Positions 35,014-43,251 of a stretch of DNA of 64,000 bases are shown piece after piece. Position 1 is the stretch's first letter. Each line of letters starts with the position of its first letter. A program made the position numbers and the translations under genes. The notes below the pieces were generated by a model. The model was not told the origin of the DNA. It did no database searches and saw nothing but the letters and a program-made list of their open reading frames with translations. Source of the stretch: Metabacillus flavus (GTDB lineage Bacteria; Bacillota; Bacilli; Bacillales; Bacillaceae); NCBI RefSeq assembly GCF_018283675.1, contig NZ_JAGVRK010000001.1, forward strand, positions 3,162,001 through 3,226,000, written 5' to 3'.

Positions 35014-35916
35014 TTAAGGTACTTCGTGCCCCATAGATGCATGGAGGATGTCGAACCATTGCTGCCTGTCTAATTTCAAATCCAGCGCTTTTACTGCTGA
35101 CTGGATGCGGTTTACCTTGCCTGACCCGACAATCGGCATGATTTTTGCCGGATGTGCAAGCAGCCATGCATAAAGAACTTCATCAATGCCGCTGGCTCCG
35201 ATTTGTCCCCCGATTTTTTCAAGAACCGGATGAAGGCGCTTCGCCTTCTCATCTTCCCCTTTAAAAATTTCTCCTCCTGCAAGCGGTGACCATGCCATTG
35301 GAGGAATTCTCATTTCCTGGCACAAATCCAATGTTCCATCCTCAAAATTTTCAAGCTGATAAGCGGACAGCTCAATCTGATTCGTTACAAGCGGAAAATC
35401 GAGGTGGGACTGAAGCATATGGAATTGGGAATGCTTGAAGTTCGACACACCGAATTGACGCACCTTTCCTTCTTCCTTCAGCTTCTTGAAAGCCTCAGCC
35501 ACTTCTGCTGGATCCATAAATGGATCTGGACGGTGAATTAAAAGCACATCTATGTAATCGGTTTGAAGATTCTTAAGCGACTGCTCTGCCGAAGCGACAA
35601 TGTAATCTTTGCTTGTATTATAATGCTTAATGTTATTTTCAGGACGATTTTCTGAAACAAGCGCAATACCGGCTTTCGTCACAATTTCCATTTTGTCTCT
35701 AAGGGATGGTTTCAGTGCCAGGCCTTCTCCAAACAAAATGTCACATGTATATGAGCCATATATGTCTGCATGGTCAAAAGTCGTAATTCCAAGTTCCAGA
35801 CATTGCTCGATTAATTTAAGCCGTTCCTCCTTGCTCATATTCCAGTCAGCCAGCCGCCATAAGCCGTGTATAATACGTGTAAAAGATAAATCTTCTGCAA
35901 TTTGTATGCGTTCCAT
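35014..35916 (-). CDS. Aldo/keto reductase
   Basis: A 300-residue NADPH-dependent aldo/keto reductase. The catalytic Asp and Tyr are in TFDHADIYGSY, the Lys in EIVTKAGIAL and the His in DVLLIHRPDP. PIVGSGKVNRIQSAV near the end binds the cofactor. It resembles the YdhF-type oxidoreductases. The substrate is unknown. GGAGAATGATATAA precedes the ATG. It is a single gene. Confidence 0.92.
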   Translation of the reverse strand: MERIQIAEDLSFTRIIHGLWRLADWNMSKEERLKLIEQCLELGITTFDHADIYGSYTCDILFGEGLALKPSLRDKMEIVTKAGIALVSENRPENNIKHYNTSKDYIVASAEQSLKNLQTDYIDVLLIHRPDPFMDPAEVAEAFKKLKEEGKVRQFGVSNFKHSQFHMLQSHLDFPLVTNQIELSAYQLENFEDGTLDLCQEMRIPPMAWSPLAGGEIFKGEDEKAKRLHPVLEKIGGQIGASGIDEVLYAWLLAHPAKIMPIVGSGKVNRIQSAVKALDLKLDRQQWFDILHASMGHEVP

Positions 35917-36087
35917 TTATATCATTCTCCTCTCATGTGATATTGTACTTCAATTATTAACGCTTTCACAGCACTTTGCCTCTAGATGCCTTCCGCAGCT
36001 TTTATTCATCCCGCCCGCTTAAGGCGAGTTCCTTAAATGGAAATCAGCCGGTAAGTTCAACAAATCCGAAAAAGTAAAAATGGGGGA

Positions 36088-36204
36088 TCAAGACTGCATA
36101 AAATGCAATATCAGCTTGATCCACCCGTATAGTGCAATCCATAATGGAACGCTTAGAACTGTTGCACAGATCATTCCCTTAAAGAAGCTCCCATCGCTAC
36201 TCAT
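36088..36204 (-). CDS. Small membrane protein of 38 residues
   Basis: Reads MSSDGSFFKGMICATVLSVP then a hydrophobic stretch LWIALYGWIKLIL and HFMQS. AAAGGAGG sits eight bases before the ATG, which strongly supports translation. One or two short membrane helices. I do not recognise the family. It lies alone in the 690-base gap between the aldo/keto reductase and the HpaB-like gene. Confidence 0.65.
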   Translation of the reverse strand: MSSDGSFFKGMICATVLSVPLWIALYGWIKLILHFMQS

Positions 36205-36299
36205 CTAAACGCCTCCTTTTACCCCTTTCAGTTTTACCTTTTCTATCTTCGTCTAAACGCCTTTGTTTTAGCTCTATTCTAAAAGATTGCTGTTTTTAA

Positions 36300-36425
36300 A
36301 TAGGTTCTTTAAACAAAAACGCTGCGGGACTCCTGCAGGAGCTGCAAGATCGGTGAGAACCCATTGGAGTCTCATCGCCCGCTTCGCGGAAAGCGAGGAT
36401 CCCTGAGAGGAAATCAACCATATTC
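36300..36425. repeat. Dispersed GC-rich element, copy R5 (plus orientation)
   Basis: Contains CGGGACTCCTGCAGGAGCTG, GGTGAGAACCC, CGCCCGCTTCGCGGAAAGCG and ends GAGAGGAAATCAACC, the family end motif. A decayed fragment (CCGCCCGCTTAAGG, GGAAATCAGCCGG) lies near 36006-36050. No gene. Confidence 0.7.
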
Positions 36426-36614
36426 AATCCTATTTCATAGCAGCAAGGTCTGCAAAAACCGACTTGTTTTATTATGTATTCTCTTTTTTTTTTCATGATG
36501 GATGAGTTGAATAAAACGCCTGATTTAAAGGGCTCACGTTCCATTTTGCACAGCATATAGTGAAAAAGGATTCAGTTATTCAGTTCGAACAAACATCTGT
36601 CGGGAGTGAAAAAA

Positions 36615-38060
36615 TTGCCGGTCATTTCAGGAAAACAATTCATCGATCGGTTAAACCAGCTGCACCCTGCTATTTGGTATAAAGGAAAGAAAATTGAAGG
36701 TCCAGTTTCAGAGCATCCAGCATATAAGGGCGCCGTCCAGACCAAAGCTTCGCTTTATGATTTACAGCATGATAGTGCGAAGGCCGACAGGATGACCTTT
36801 TTATGCCCTGATACGAATGAACGTGCAGGTATGTCTTTTCTGCGGCCGCAAACGAAGGAAGATTTAGAGAAAAGACGCATGATGATGACGGAATGGGCAC
36901 GCAAAACCCATGGCATGATGGGCAGGACACCTGATTACATGAACACCGCATTGATGGCTCTTGCAGCATCTTCTTCCATTCTTAAGGATCAGGATGAGGA
37001 ATTTGCCAAAAATCTCATGCAGCATTACCACCGGGCAAAAAAAGAAGATTTATCTTTCACCCATAGTTTCATTAATCCTCAATCAAACCGTTCATCCACT
37101 TATTATGATTCTGATCACCACCCTGTTGCTGCAAAAGTAGTAAAAAAAACCTCTGAAGGCCTGATTATTAAAGGAGCACGTCTGCTTGCTACTGAAGGAG
37201 GTATGACGGATGAAGTCCTGGTATTCCCTTCAGGAGGGGGGGTTCAGTCAAAGGAATTCGCGTTTTCTTTTTCCATCCCCAGCAATACAAAAGGATTGAC
37301 GTTTTTATGCAGAGAATCCTTTGCACAAGGTGAGTCATCCTTTAATTATCCGCTTTCCTCCCGCTTTGAGGAAATGGATACCGTCATCATTTTTGATCAT
37401 GTCCTTGTACCTTGGGACCGGGTATTTTTTTATCATCGTCCAGACCTCGCTGTCCGAATGTTCAATGAGAGCTGCTTTGCTTCCCAGGCTCTTCACCAGG
37501 TTGTGAACCGGCAGCTTGTGAAGCTGGAGTTTCTGCTTGGCCTCGCCCAGCTTCTTGTCTCCACACTTAATGTGAGCGAATATCAGCATATACAGGAAAA
37601 AATCTCTGAATTGATTATCGGAACAGAAGTGATTGGGGCCCTTCACCACAAATCAGAGAGTACGGCATCTGTTGACCGATGGGGGACGATGTGCCCTAAT
37701 CTCCAGCCCCTTTACTCTGCCATAATTTTTCATTCCAAGCTCTATCCGCGTTACATTGAGATCCTTCAGCTGATTGGTGCCGGCGGCTTCATGACGATTG
37801 CTTCCGAGGAAGATTTTGAATCAGAATTGGGTGAAAAAGCAGAGCATTATTTACAAGGTGCAGCCATCGACGGAAAAATGAAAACAGCCCTCTTCCGCCT
37901 TGCCTGGGATGTAACAATGAGCTCTTTTGGCGGAAGACAAACTCAATATGAACGTTTCTTTTTTGGCGACCCGATAAGGCTTTCTTCCAGCCTGTATAAA
38001 TTCTATCCACGCCAGCACATGATCGACGAAGTGTTAGGCTGCCTGAACTATAACAACTAA
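36615..38060 (+). CDS. yoaI: HpaB-type 4-hydroxyphenylacetate 3-monooxygenase-like protein (YoaI)
   Basis: A 481-residue flavin-dependent hydroxylase of the HpaB/PvcC family, the large component that uses reduced FAD to hydroxylate aromatic rings. HGMMGRTPDYMNTALMA, FTHSFINPQSNRS, MDTVIIFDHVLVPWDRVFFY and the final FFGDP are family landmarks. B. subtilis YoaI is the closest I recall. TTG is chosen as the start, six bases after GGGAGTG. A GTG at 36606 lies inside that site. No reductase partner gene (HpaC) is adjacent. Confidence 0.88.
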   Translation: MPVISGKQFIDRLNQLHPAIWYKGKKIEGPVSEHPAYKGAVQTKASLYDLQHDSAKADRMTFLCPDTNERAGMSFLRPQTKEDLEKRRMMMTEWARKTHGMMGRTPDYMNTALMALAASSSILKDQDEEFAKNLMQHYHRAKKEDLSFTHSFINPQSNRSSTYYDSDHHPVAAKVVKKTSEGLIIKGARLLATEGGMTDEVLVFPSGGGVQSKEFAFSFSIPSNTKGLTFLCRESFAQGESSFNYPLSSRFEEMDTVIIFDHVLVPWDRVFFYHRPDLAVRMFNESCFASQALHQVVNRQLVKLEFLLGLAQLLVSTLNVSEYQHIQEKISELIIGTEVIGALHHKSESTASVDRWGTMCPNLQPLYSAIIFHSKLYPRYIEILQLIGAGGFMTIASEEDFESELGEKAEHYLQGAAIDGKMKTALFRLAWDVTMSSFGGRQTQYERFFFGDPIRLSSSLYKFYPRQHMIDEVLGCLNYNN

Positions 38061-38090
38061 AATAGGCGCCCAATGAGCGCCTATTTTTAC
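38060..38090. terminator. Bidirectional terminator
   Basis: AAAATAGGCGCCCAATGAGCGCCTATTTTT lies between convergent genes. Confidence 0.9.
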
Positions 38091-38323
38091 ATTTCGGTAA
38101 TCCAGTGCCTGATCTTACCGGCAAGCAGTTTCGCTTTTTCCTGCTCCGTCACTTTAGTCAAGGATTGGAGGAGCTTTTCATCAACTTCTTCAAATGCTTC
38201 CTCATATCTCACCATAATAGACCATTGTTTCTCAGGTATGGCAACGAGGCTATATTCTTCCTTCTTGTTTTCATAGATAAAAACCATATCTGTACTGGGC
38301 AAATGCGCTCTTCTGATTTTCAT
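38087..38323 (-). CDS. yueH: YueH family protein
   Basis: A 78-residue acidic protein that resembles B. subtilis YueH (MKIRRAHLP, VAIPEKQWSIMVRYEEAFEE). Function is unknown. It keeps its B. subtilis neighbourhood near yueG and yueF. GGAAAGGATTC lies before the ATG. It is probably transcribed with the small HTH gene upstream, with 35 bases between them. Confidence 0.78.
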   Translation of the reverse strand: MKIRRAHLPSTDMVFIYENKKEEYSLVAIPEKQWSIMVRYEEAFEEVDEKLLQSLTKVTEQEKAKLLAGKIRHWITEM

Positions 38324-38358
38324 TTCAGAATCCTTTCCAATAAGGTGGAGCTTCCTGA

Positions 38359-38523
38359 TTACTTTATCATTTCTTTAGCTATAGGCTTCAGCGTTTCAGC
38401 TGCCTGAAGAATCTTAAGCGTATCCTGATTCTTTTCAGGAGATTTTCTTTCTGAATATAGCACTTCATTCACTTTGCTTTGTGACACACCTGCAAGCTTT
38501 GCGATGCATGCTGTTTCATTCAT
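38359..38523 (-). CDS. 54-residue LacI-type helix-turn-helix mini-protein
   Basis: Reads MNETACIAKLAGVSQSKVNE, VLYSERKSPEKNQDTLKIL and so on. IAKLAGVSQSKVNEVLY has the spacing of a LacI-family HTH, yet no sugar-binding domain follows, so the protein is a free-standing DNA-binding head. GAGGTGATTT precedes the ATG. It lies between yueH and the GerPF-like yueG. It could regulate them, but that is inference. Confidence 0.65.
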   Translation of the reverse strand: MNETACIAKLAGVSQSKVNEVLYSERKSPEKNQDTLKILQAAETLKPIAKEMIK

Positions 38524-38609
38524 ATTAAATCACCTCTATTTAAATCGTACATAAAGTTTATAAAGGAATCAACGTTTTTGCTGAATCTTAACATACTTGA
38601 AAAACGCAA

Positions 38610-38825
38610 TTACGCATTAAGAGCATCCGTTTGATCGATAACATCTGCATCATAATCGTTCGTTAGATTCCTGCTGTTTACCAGCTGGTTTCCATCTCCA
38701 TTGGAAAGAGCTCCTGCTCCAACAGCTGCCTTCAGCACACTCTTAGGAGAAATGGTAAACGTATCTCCAACTTTAAAAACACCGGAAACACTCTCTACTT
38801 CCATTGGGCCTACAAATGCCGGCAT
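38610..38825 (-). CDS. yueG: Spore germination GerPA/GerPF-family protein YueG
   Basis: A 71-residue protein starting MPAFVGPMEVESVSGVFKVG and ending DYDADVIDQTDALNA. This is the pattern of GerPF/GerPA proteins, small spore-coat-associated proteins that help germinants cross the coat. GAGGTGAGGAT precedes the ATG. A candidate mother-cell promoter (AC, 17 bases, CATAGGCTG) lies upstream. It is divergent from two related genes. Confidence 0.85.
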   Translation of the reverse strand: MPAFVGPMEVESVSGVFKVGDTFTISPKSVLKAAVGAGALSNGDGNQLVNSRNLTNDYDADVIDQTDALNA

Positions 38826-38845
38826 ATCCTCACCTCTTTTTTATT

Positions 38846-38873
38846 CAGCCTATGCTTTTACGCTACAAACGGT
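38846..38873 (-). promoter_or_regulatory. Candidate sigma-K-type promoter of yueG
   Basis: On the minus strand, AC, then exactly 17 bases, then CATAGGCTG. The sigma-K consensus is AC-N16/17-CATANNNTA. It lies about 20 bases before the yueG ATG. Confidence 0.5.
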
Positions 38874-38881
38874 TCAAACGA

Positions 38882-38909
38882 ACAATTGGGCTTAAGCGGG
38901 CATACACTG
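38882..38909 (+). promoter_or_regulatory. Candidate mother-cell promoter of the plus-strand spore cluster
   Basis: AC, then exactly 17 bases, then CATACACTG. The -10 part also fits the sigma-E form CATACANT. It lies about 28 bases before the GTG start. Confidence 0.5.
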
Positions 38910-38936
38910 TATAAGCGAATGGAGGAAGGTGACATT

Positions 38937-39179
38937 GTGCCGACTACGATTAATCTGTTCAACCTAAAAATTCATAGCATCTCATGCAACGGTTCCGTAA
39001 ATATAGGCGAAACTGTGCATAACAGTCATACTGCCAGTTCTAAATCGACAGGATCGAATTCTTCCTTCGGCGATTTTTCACCTGCTGACTCCCTTATGGA
39101 AAATATATATATCGATCCGGATCAAAATGATCAATCCAACATTGCCAATCTTGATGAATTTATCGCCAGTCAGTCATAA
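38937..39179 (+). CDS. GerPA/GerPF-family spore protein, first plus-strand copy
   Basis: An 80-residue protein starting at GTG just after GGAGGAAGGTGA. INLFNLKIHSISCNGSVNIG and NSHTASSKSTGSN follow the family pattern of a hydrophobic start, an Asn/Ser/Gly-rich middle and an acidic DPDQNDQSN end. It is about 45% similar by eye to the next gene, so the two look like tandem duplicates. It is first in a four-gene plus-strand group with a candidate sporulation promoter upstream. Confidence 0.78.
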   Translation: MPTTINLFNLKIHSISCNGSVNIGETVHNSHTASSKSTGSNSSFGDFSPADSLMENIYIDPDQNDQSNIANLDEFIASQS

Positions 39180-39194
39180 GGAGGAATGGCAATT

Positions 39195-39437
39195 ATGCCT
39201 TATCAAATCAACATATTTAACATAAAAGTAAATGGCGTAGCCCAAAACGGAAATATCGACTTCGGAAACGTCAGCCAAAACAGCCATACAGCCAATTCAA
39301 AGTCCGTAGGTGCAAGCTTTACAGTTGGAGACTTATCTCCTAACTGCTCCATAATGGGAAATGCCAATGCCGATCCTGACGTTAGTGACCAGGATCAAAT
39401 TGCGAACCCGTCACTTCCAGTCACTACTCAAATTTGA
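39195..39437 (+). CDS. GerPA/GerPF-family spore protein, second plus-strand copy
   Basis: An 80-residue protein (MPYQINIFNIKVNGVAQNGN, NSHTANSKSVGAS, DPDVSDQDQIANPSLP). The DVSDQDQI end is the typical GerPF-like tail. AAGGAGG lies ten bases before this ATG. An ATG nine bases earlier is too close. It begins 15 bases after the previous gene and resembles it along its length. Confidence 0.82.
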   Translation: MPYQINIFNIKVNGVAQNGNIDFGNVSQNSHTANSKSVGASFTVGDLSPNCSIMGNANADPDVSDQDQIANPSLPVTTQI

Positions 39438-39455
39438 TCAGCAGGAGGGTGACCC

Positions 39456-39932
39456 TTGGATAAAGAAAAAATTCAGAAGTGGATGGAGCTTACCGAAAAA
39501 TGCCAGAAAAATGATTTTTGGAAATCTATTTTTGATACAGAAGAAGCCGGGAACCCTGTATCATCTACATCTTCATCCCGCGGAGATGCAGCGTTTCCCA
39601 AATATGATCTTTACTCGCACAATGGCATTCTTGCAGTCTTAATAGAAATCCCCGGTTTCAGAAAGGAAGATTTTACGGTTACCCTTGATTCCACTAAAAC
39701 GAAGATCCTCTTCAAAGGAGATCTTCGTCCGCCCTATTCCTTTCAATATAGAGTTTCTTCCGAACGAAGCTATGGAGAAACAGAACGGGTCATTTCGCTT
39801 CCCTATCCTGTAGAAAAAGAGTCTATCCAAAGCCAATATGCCAATGGGATCTTAGAGCTCACCTTTAAAAGGGCTGACGAAGAAGATGCCGTTTCAATAA
39901 ACTTCACAGAAAGTCATAATGACGGGCAGTAA
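39456..39932 (+). CDS. Hsp20/alpha-crystallin-family protein, probably spore associated
   Basis: A 158-residue small heat-shock-type protein. The alpha-crystallin domain spans about residues 45-145 (YDLYSHNGILAVLIEIPGF, KEDFTVTL, GETERVISLPYPVEKESIQ, YANGILELTF). It lacks the C-terminal IxI motif. The TTG start follows AGGAGGGTGACCC. It lies 18 bases after a GerPF-like gene, which recalls GerT of the Bacillus cereus group and the CotM/CotP proteins. A spore-coat role is inferred from context. Confidence 0.8.
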   Translation: MDKEKIQKWMELTEKCQKNDFWKSIFDTEEAGNPVSSTSSSRGDAAFPKYDLYSHNGILAVLIEIPGFRKEDFTVTLDSTKTKILFKGDLRPPYSFQYRVSSERSYGETERVISLPYPVEKESIQSQYANGILELTFKRADEEDAVSINFTESHNDGQ

Positions 39933-39976
39933 TTCCATATAATACATTACCTTGCAAACATGTGTGGGATCAGTCC

Positions 39977-40444
39977 ATGTTATTCAGAAAAAAGAAGAAA
40001 GAAGCGGAAACACAAGCCATCCAGCATAAGCTTGCTAAGCTTGAGAAATCCATTCAAAACCTGGCAGGGGTTCTTTCACAGCTCGACAGCCGGTCAGAAC
40101 CTAAATCCGCAAGTGCCGAATCTATTATGATCCGAAAAACACAGGCAGAGCTTGGACACACCTTATCTATGCTGGGGAATGAACTTTCTTTTATTAAGAA
40201 TCATTTGCTTTCAGCAGGGAATTCCGAGAACCCGTCCGAAAAAACCGGTCAAATCCCCGTTGTTTATATTCAAAATCTTCACGTTGAGCACGTCGACATG
40301 AAAGAGGTGGATTTAAGCAACAATCTGGGTCAATTGGGAATAAAAGAATTGCCCGGGCAGCTAAATATTGGAACGGTATACGGAAAAAGCAAACCAGCAG
40401 AAAAAAAGAATCCGAAAGTATATATTCAGCCAAAAAAAGACTGA
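39977..40444 (+). CDS. Coiled-coil protein with GerPC-like tail, probable spore protein
   Basis: A 155-residue protein with a basic start (MLFRKKKKEAETQ), a predicted coiled coil at about residues 10-80, and a polar C-terminal part (VYIQNLHVEHVDMKEVDLSN and LGIKELPGQLNIG) that faintly recalls GerPC. It is the last gene of the plus-strand spore group, with a terminator after it. The start is set by GGGATC six bases before the ATG and is uncertain. Function is inferred only from context. Confidence 0.62.
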   Translation: MLFRKKKKEAETQAIQHKLAKLEKSIQNLAGVLSQLDSRSEPKSASAESIMIRKTQAELGHTLSMLGNELSFIKNHLLSAGNSENPSEKTGQIPVVYIQNLHVEHVDMKEVDLSNNLGQLGIKELPGQLNIGTVYGKSKPAEKKNPKVYIQPKKD

Positions 40445-40468
40445 CTCAAATGAGCCAGTCTTTTTTAC
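40435..40468. terminator. Bidirectional terminator
   Basis: AAAAGACTGACTCAAATGAGCCAGTCTTTTTT lies between convergent genes and overlaps the preceding stop. Confidence 0.88.
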
Positions 40469-41589
40469 AATTTCGGATTTTTCAAATCGTTTGCTCTTTT
40501 TTCAGCCTGATACCTCATTCTAAGACGGATCAATCTTGTTAAATTTAAAATCGTTGCTTTTAAGACCGCATAGGTGGGAACAGCAAGAATCATGCCGATG
40601 ATTCCGCCAAAGCTTCCCGCACCGATCATCAGAAGGATAATGGTCAAAGGATGGGTATTGATTCTTTTCCCAATGATCAGCGGAGATAAGAGATTTCCGT
40701 CAATCTGCTGAACTACTAATACGACCAATGCGGCAAGCAATCCTTTAGTCGGGGAATCCAGAAGCCCGATTACTACTGCAGGCGTTGCCCCAAGAAAGGG
40801 TCCAAGATAGGGAATGATATTAGAAACGGAAACGGCAATTCCAAGGATCAATGCGTAATCTAAGCCAATTATAGAGAATCCGATAAAACATCCTGTTCCA
40901 ACAAAAATTGAAACAAGAAGCTGTCCCTGGATATAAGCTGCAAGCGTATCATACAGGTCATGGAAAATTTTAATTCCTTCATGACGATATGTATTCGGCA
41001 AAACTCTAACTGCCTGCACAGGGAATTTATGACCGTCTTTAAGCATAAAGAACAAAATAAAAGGCACCGTTACAATCGCCAAAGTAATATTTGTTACGAC
41101 TCCAAGAACAGCTGTGATGCTCGCAGTCAGGTTTTGGGGCAGCTGTGATGCAAAGTTCGTGAGAGACTGTTCGATCTTTTCAATCGAAACATAGTCCTGA
41201 GTCATGATCCATTTAAACCACGTAGATTGAGAGAGACTTTGAATAAACTGCGTCAGTTCCGTTACATAGTTCGGAAAATTATTAAAAAGATCCGTTACCT
41301 GTTCGGATAGAAGCGGTCCCGCAATTGCGCCAAGCATGACAATAAGTCCTATAAAAATCAAGTAGATAATTAATATAGCCAAGGTTCTCGGCACACGGTT
41401 CTTTTCCAGGAATCGGACAATCGGGCTGAAGATAAAGAATAAGACACCTGCAATAAGCATCGGAAAGAAGAGGGTTGTGGTAAACGATACCAGTGGTGAA
41501 AAAATAAACGAGACTTTGGTACAGACGAAAATGATTAACAGGATTAATAATATTTCGAGCGTCCAAAAATGTACTTTAGACTTCAGCAA
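40465..41589 (-). CDS. yueF: AI-2E family transporter YueF
   Basis: A 374-residue permease of the AI-2E/DUF20 family with about eight membrane helices and the conserved PYLGPFLGATPAVVIGL and VVQQIDGNLLSPLIIGKRI segments. Members include sodium/proton exchangers and putative autoinducer exporters, so the substrate is open. The start is TTG with AGGAGGCAGGTG upstream. Same place as in B. subtilis. Confidence 0.9.
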   Translation of the reverse strand: MLKSKVHFWTLEILLILLIIFVCTKVSFIFSPLVSFTTTLFFPMLIAGVLFFIFSPIVRFLEKNRVPRTLAILIIYLIFIGLIVMLGAIAGPLLSEQVTDLFNNFPNYVTELTQFIQSLSQSTWFKWIMTQDYVSIEKIEQSLTNFASQLPQNLTASITAVLGVVTNITLAIVTVPFILFFMLKDGHKFPVQAVRVLPNTYRHEGIKIFHDLYDTLAAYIQGQLLVSIFVGTGCFIGFSIIGLDYALILGIAVSVSNIIPYLGPFLGATPAVVIGLLDSPTKGLLAALVVLVVQQIDGNLLSPLIIGKRINTHPLTIILLMIGAGSFGGIIGMILAVPTYAVLKATILNLTRLIRLRMRYQAEKRANDLKNPKL

Positions 41590-41685
41590 CGGGCACCTGC
41601 CTCCTAAACCAGTTTATTCTTTTACCTTCAACCTACTATCCTCACATCTCTATGTCAATGCTAATCAATTAAAATCAAAAAATAA

Positions 41686-41714
41686 AGCGCGCAGAATGGA
41701 TATCCACGCGCTTA
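41686..41714 (-). terminator. Terminator after the HlyC/CorC gene
   Basis: AAGCGCGTGGATATCCATTCTGCGCGCTT on the minus strand forms a seven-pair stem with a following T-containing tail (TATTTTTTG). Confidence 0.7.
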
Positions 41715-41716
41715 CC

Positions 41717-43063
41717 TTATTGTACATTTGCTGCCTTTTCCTTTTCAGACTGAAGCTTCAGGACTTCCACTGATCGGATCAAGTGCCCCTCCATTTCTCG
41801 GACGGTAAACTCATAGCCTTCATGAAAGACCGTTTGGCCCTCTTTAATGTCAATATTTCTTGTCAGCATCCATCCGCCCACTGTATCAATGTCCTCCTCT
41901 TCAATCTGGAGATGAAGAAGATTGTTTACTTGATGCAAAAGGACTTTTCCATCAAAAATATAGTGATGTTCAGACTTTCTCTGGACCTCTGGTACTTCAT
42001 CCTGGTCAAATTCATCCCTGATTTCCCCTACAATCTCTTCAATAATATCTTCAACAGTTACGAGCCCTGCTGTTCCGCCATACTCATCCACCAAAACGGC
42101 CAGATGTACACGTTCTTTTTGCATTCTTATGAGCAAATCTTGAATCGGTGTGGTTTCAATCACTTCAATTACCGGTCTGATATATTTTATTATTTCCATA
42201 TTCTCACGATTTTCCTCATTATGGGTAAAGAGATCAGTGAAAATCTCTTTGCTGTTAACCATCCCTAAAATGTGATCTTTGTCGCCATTCACAACTGGAT
42301 AGCGGGTATATTTTTCTGTACTCATCAGCTCCAGGTTCTCCTGAAATGTATCCTCAGAGTCCAAAGCAGCAATTTCCGTTCTTGGAACCATGATTTCTTT
42401 TGCCACCCGGTCATCAAACTCAAAAATTCTGTTTACATATTTATATTCAGATTGATTAATTTCCCCGCTCTCATAGCTCTCCGATAAAATGATTCTCAAT
42501 TCTTCCTCTGAGTGGGCAAGCTCGCTCTCAGATGCAGGCTTAATCCCAAAAAGGCCTGTAACAAATCGGGCAGAAGAATTTAACGCCCAAATAAAAGGAA
42601 ACGCAATTTTGTAAAACATAATCAGCGGTCTGGCAAATGCGAGGGCTACGGCTTCGGTTTTTTGAATAGCGACCGTTTTCGGTGCAAGCTCTCCTACGAC
42701 CACATGAAAAAAAGTAATGATAGCAAATGCAATCGCCACCGTTACAACATGCGAAAATGACTCTCCTATTGGAAGCATCTTAAATAAAGGCTCAAGCAAA
42801 TGGGCTACTGTCGGTTCTCCCAGCCACCCCAAGCCAAGTGCTGTCACGGTAATACCGAGCTGGCAAGCTGATAAATACTCATCAAGACTTGTCGTGACCC
42901 TTTTAGCAGCGGCTGCGTTTTTATTTCCTTCTGCAATAAGCTGATCGAGCCGCGAGCTTCTGATTTTTACAATAGCAAATTCCGATGTGACGAAAAATGC
43001 TGTTAAAGCAATAAGTATGGCAACGAGCACTAGATTAACTATGTCCAAAATTCCCTTATCCAT
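41717..43063 (-). CDS. Hemolysin C/CorC-type membrane protein (CNNM-CBS)
   Basis: A 448-residue protein. The N-terminal DUF21/CNNM domain has about four helices (LVAILIALTAFFVTSEFAIV, TALGLGWLGEP). A CBS pair follows at about 205-325 (VPRTEIAALDSEDTF, VLVDEYGGTAGLVTVEDIIE), and a CorC/HlyC domain closes. The family is linked to magnesium or cobalt efflux, and B. subtilis MpfA (YhdP) is one member. Which paralogue this is cannot be told. The start is unclear: GGGAGGTGA is 14 bases from this ATG and overlaps an in-frame GTG at 43081. Confidence 0.88.
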   Translation of the reverse strand: MDKGILDIVNLVLVAILIALTAFFVTSEFAIVKIRSSRLDQLIAEGNKNAAAAKRVTTSLDEYLSACQLGITVTALGLGWLGEPTVAHLLEPLFKMLPIGESFSHVVTVAIAFAIITFFHVVVGELAPKTVAIQKTEAVALAFARPLIMFYKIAFPFIWALNSSARFVTGLFGIKPASESELAHSEEELRIILSESYESGEINQSEYKYVNRIFEFDDRVAKEIMVPRTEIAALDSEDTFQENLELMSTEKYTRYPVVNGDKDHILGMVNSKEIFTDLFTHNEENRENMEIIKYIRPVIEVIETTPIQDLLIRMQKERVHLAVLVDEYGGTAGLVTVEDIIEEIVGEIRDEFDQDEVPEVQRKSEHHYIFDGKVLLHQVNNLLHLQIEEEDIDTVGGWMLTRNIDIKEGQTVFHEGYEFTVREMEGHLIRSVEVLKLQSEKEKAANVQ

Positions 43064-43211
43064 AATTGGATAAGGAGTCACCTCCCAATGGTTCAGGTTA
43101 TCTGTATATTGTTTATGGTTTTATAAGGTACAGCCTTTTTAACCCGTCATTACCTATACCCTAAATTCTTTTGCCGCTCACATGTATATAAATGTCATCG
43201 CCAATTAAAAT

Positions 43212-43246
43212 AAAAAGCCGGGTTCGCAGCTGAACCGGCTTCTTGG
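43212..43246 (-). terminator. Terminator of yuzF
   Basis: On the minus strand, AAGCCGGTTCAGCTGCGAACC is followed by CGGCTTTTT. It lies directly after the yuzF stop. Confidence 0.8.
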
Positions 43247-43251
43247 GACTT

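Noticed and set aside
34875-35042. 55-codon minus-strand frame (MHLWGTKYLK... ending VKNSSTN) overlapping the aldo/keto reductase end
   Set aside because: The protein looks plausible, but no ribosome site precedes any start codon and it lies partly inside another gene.
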